Below are positions 31,468 through 31,748 of a stretch of 31,748 nt of DNA, one piece after another (position 1 is the stretch's first letter; each line of letters begins with the position of its first letter). Where the stretch lies: IMG/VR virus record IMGVR_UViG_3300025141_000459, positions 1 to 31,748 of that record. One strand, 5' to 3'. Below the pieces are notes generated by a model that was given only the letters and a program-made list of their open reading frames with translations, ran no database searches and was not told the origin of the DNA. Origin of the DNA: a virus. The translations under genes and the position numbers were made by a program.

Positions 31468-31748
31468 GTCGATGGATGAGTGAGGGTCGGTGAGTCGATG
31501 ACAGGTAATCGCACGATCGCGATCGTTAGTCGATGAGAGTTGGTGAGTCGGTGAGTCGATGAGAGTCGGTGAGTCGATGAGTCGGTGAGTCGATGACAGG
31601 CAATCGCACGATCGCGATCGTTAGTCGATGAGAGTCGATGAGAGTCGATGGGTTGATGAGTCGATGGGTTGATGAGTCGATGGGTTGATGAGTCGATGGG
31701 TTGATGAGTCGATGGGTCGATGACGGGCAATCGCACGATCGCGATCGT
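31468..31748. repeat. Terminal repeat field of GTCGATGA units and palindromes
   Basis: Short direct units (GTCGATGA, GGTGAGTCGATGA, GGGTTGATGAGTCGAT) in tandem, with five consecutive 16-bp units near 31650-31710. Three copies of a longer block, with the 14-bp palindrome at 31513-31526, 31608-31621 and 31735-31748. The window ends on the last base of the third palindrome. No gene starts here. Iteron-like origin or partition field are possible readings. Confidence 0.75.

Noticed and set aside
31395-31736. Long N-terminal extension of the 79-residue membrane protein
   Set aside because: It is only the repeat field read in a frame without stops (P-S-T-H-Q-P-I-D units). It crosses the promoter at 31432-31460, and a strong ribosome site precedes ATG 31394.
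31468-31748. CRISPR array
   Set aside because: Units are short and run directly into each other with no unique spacers of even length.

Overview
The window looks like the early/replication region of an actinobacteriophage (or phage-like plasmid) with a moderately GC-rich genome. Two WhiB-family proteins, a family confined to actinobacteria and their phages, point to the host group. So do four CGAAC-N4-GTTCG boxes matching the actinobacterial LexA (SOS) consensus, and apparently leaderless starts. No structural, lysis-cassette or integrase gene is visible, so lifestyle cannot be settled here.

Layout. At 1-931 a minus-strand operon ends in a 23-residue membrane peptide. At 1217-3456 lies a MoxR-type AAA ATPase and a metallopeptidase/VWA pair. 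From 3530 to 17357 there are about 44 mostly tiny genes, nearly all on the minus strand, packed with ATGA or TGATG overlaps into short operons. Recognisable ones are a lipoprotein lytic transglycosylase, an ADP-ribosyltransferase-like protein, a Cx5R phosphatase, a DUF3846-like, a DUF4314-like and an SPD-C-Y type protein, many CxxC zinc ribbons and several single-span membrane micropeptides. From 17487 to 23108 are further minus-strand operons: a 462-residue zinc/OB-like protein, other accessory proteins and a Fic protein. From 23280 to 26008 a plus-strand operon carries WhiB, a replication-organiser-like protein, a helicase-loader-like protein and a primase-helicase with zinc finger, TOPRIM and P-loop. 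At 26005-26215 there is a promoter, a structured RNA with tRNA-like ends and a terminator. At 27041-30428 a DUF932 gene diverges from an operon ending in an SNF2-family helicase. At 30396-31394 is a second WhiB with two membrane proteins. The window ends in a repeat field at 31470-31748.

Regulation is the striking part. Twenty-four promoters share TGTCACAC-N8-TACACT (or TACACC). The octamer lies inside the -35/-10 spacer, and most copies have no good -35. It is a half-site of perfect TGTGA-N6-TCACA palindromes (CRP/GlxR-type consensus) that occur at upstream regulatory hubs; three of the hubs also carry LexA boxes. Downstream, most of these promoters lead into a Shine-Dalgarno sequence held in a small stem-loop whose arms covary between copies. 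The replication, WhiB, Fic and DUF932 units mostly use canonical TTGACA-N17-TAnnnT promoters without the octamer. This suggests two expression classes: a dispersed, co-regulated accessory-gene regulon and a canonical class for replication and regulation. A separate 14-bp palindrome, ACGATCGCGATCGT, occurs six times, three of them in the terminal repeat field.
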